Assembly: GCA_029246505.1 (NCBI GenBank)
Contig: JAQWNC010000009.1
Coordinates: forward strand, 1-64,000
Length of the DNA stretch: 64,000 nt
Reading direction: 5' to 3'
Source of the DNA: Arenicellaceae bacterium
Lineage (GTDB): Bacteria > Pseudomonadota > Gammaproteobacteria > Arenicellales > Arenicellaceae
Under the pieces are notes generated by a model. It was not told where the DNA came from and made no database searches. It saw only the letters and a list, made by a program, of their open reading frames with translations. Below are positions 63,652 to 64,000 of the stretch, piece after piece. Position 1 is the stretch's first letter, and each line of letters begins with the position of its first letter. The translations under genes were made by a program, and so were the position numbers.

Positions 63652-64000
63652 TTAACCGCCGGTCATATTCATAAATCGAATAATGTCGGTTTTATTTGCG
63701 TCGAAATGATGTTTTTCGGGTTTGCGAGTTATTGCATCTCGAATGGCGATTGGTAGATCAACCTCTGCATTGGTGTTATCGCGCACGATTTCTCTTAAAT
63801 CCATAGAGTGTTCGTTGCCGAGGCAGAGTAATAATTTCCCTTCGGATGTTAGTCGTACTCGATTGCAGCGGCTGCAAAAATTATCGGTCATTGGCGAAAT
63901 AAAACCAATTCGGCCGGTGTACCCGCTAACCTTTTGATAGCGCGATGGGCCTTTATTGGATAATTGGTTTGAGTTTAAATCGAGATTGTTTTCTGGTTCG
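63652..64000 (-). CDS. moaA: GTP 3',8-cyclase MoaA, C-terminal part (runs off the window)
   Basis: The 3' portion of a radical SAM enzyme starting molybdenum cofactor synthesis. The visible chain includes GRIGFISPMTDNFCSRCNRV and LLLCLGNEHSMDLR, with Cys-x2-Cys and a third Cys binding the C-terminal 4Fe-4S cluster that holds GTP. It ends FMNMTGG, the catalytic C-terminal Gly-Gly tail. The 5' part, with the radical-SAM CxxxCxxC, lies beyond position 64000. The cofactor it makes is needed by MsrP. Confidence 0.93.
   Translation of the reverse strand, partial: EPENNLDLNSNQLSNKGPSRYQKVSGYTGRIGFISPMTDNFCSRCNRVRLTSEGKLLLCLGNEHSMDLREIVRDNTNAEVDLPIAIRDAITRKPEKHHFDANKTDIIRFMNMTGG

Overview
The window looks like chromosome from a marine-type gammaproteobacterium of moderate G+C. 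The evidence is the gene complement: a Tat-exported MsrP/MsrQ pair, NrdA with two ATP-cones, DusA, a Zur-type repressor, stand-alone GlnS, Bcr-type efflux, and SPOR/Sel1 and AsmA envelope proteins. I cannot place it below class level from sequence alone. Almost all genes are intact and closely spaced, but at least six decayed fragments are present, most of them between 1 and 26 kb, so that part is being actively remodelled.

Layout. (1) 0-11.3 kb: a PqqD-like/TPR/methyltransferase protein, msrQ-msrP, then a long minus-strand operon soxB-soxD-soxA-soxG (heterotetrameric sarcosine oxidase), an NhaC-type antiporter and a secreted metallo-beta-lactamase-fold hydrolase. A perfect 12-bp inverted repeat lies just upstream of soxB. 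(2) 11.5-27 kb: an accessory region of secreted proteins. It holds two beta-propellers, an MBL-fold enzyme with a Gln replacing the first metal ligand, a ricin-like lectin, three DUF6152-type proteins, a pair of paralogous unknown secreted proteins, and an apparent operon DUF6152 (343 aa) - dihaem cytochrome c - CstA - tannase/feruloyl esterase - DUF6152 (363 aa). A tandem-duplicated cassette here has decayed into recognisable pseudogenes. (3) 27-44 kb: efflux, class I fumarase, pirin, ferredoxin-NADP reductase, gcvT-gcvP under a tandem glycine riboswitch, a candidate small RNA with a strong terminator, an LpxO-like hydroxylase, a PLP deaminase, a GDPD and glnS. (4) 43.7-64 kb: housekeeping and envelope genes (yjbQ, dusA, AsmA, ilvD, gloA, rarA, hisI, zur/MerC-like, SPOR protein, nrdA-nrdB, a Tlc-like carrier) and the 3' end of moaA at the right edge.

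How the parts fit. Sarcosine oxidase yields glycine and a one-carbon unit, and the glycine-sensing riboswitch controls the glycine cleavage genes gcvT and gcvP, so the window holds two consecutive steps of methylated-amine/glycine catabolism. MoaA supplies the molybdopterin that MsrP needs. The 19-25 kb operon combines an esterase, a CstA carrier, a periplasmic cytochrome c and two DUF6152 proteins. All three intact DUF6152 proteins are predicted to be cleaved so that the mature chain begins with His-His-Ser, and all carry an Asn-Pro-His motif about 28 residues later. This is the arrangement expected of a copper 'histidine brace', and I regard it as the most interesting unexplained signal in the window. 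It is a prediction from sequence only.
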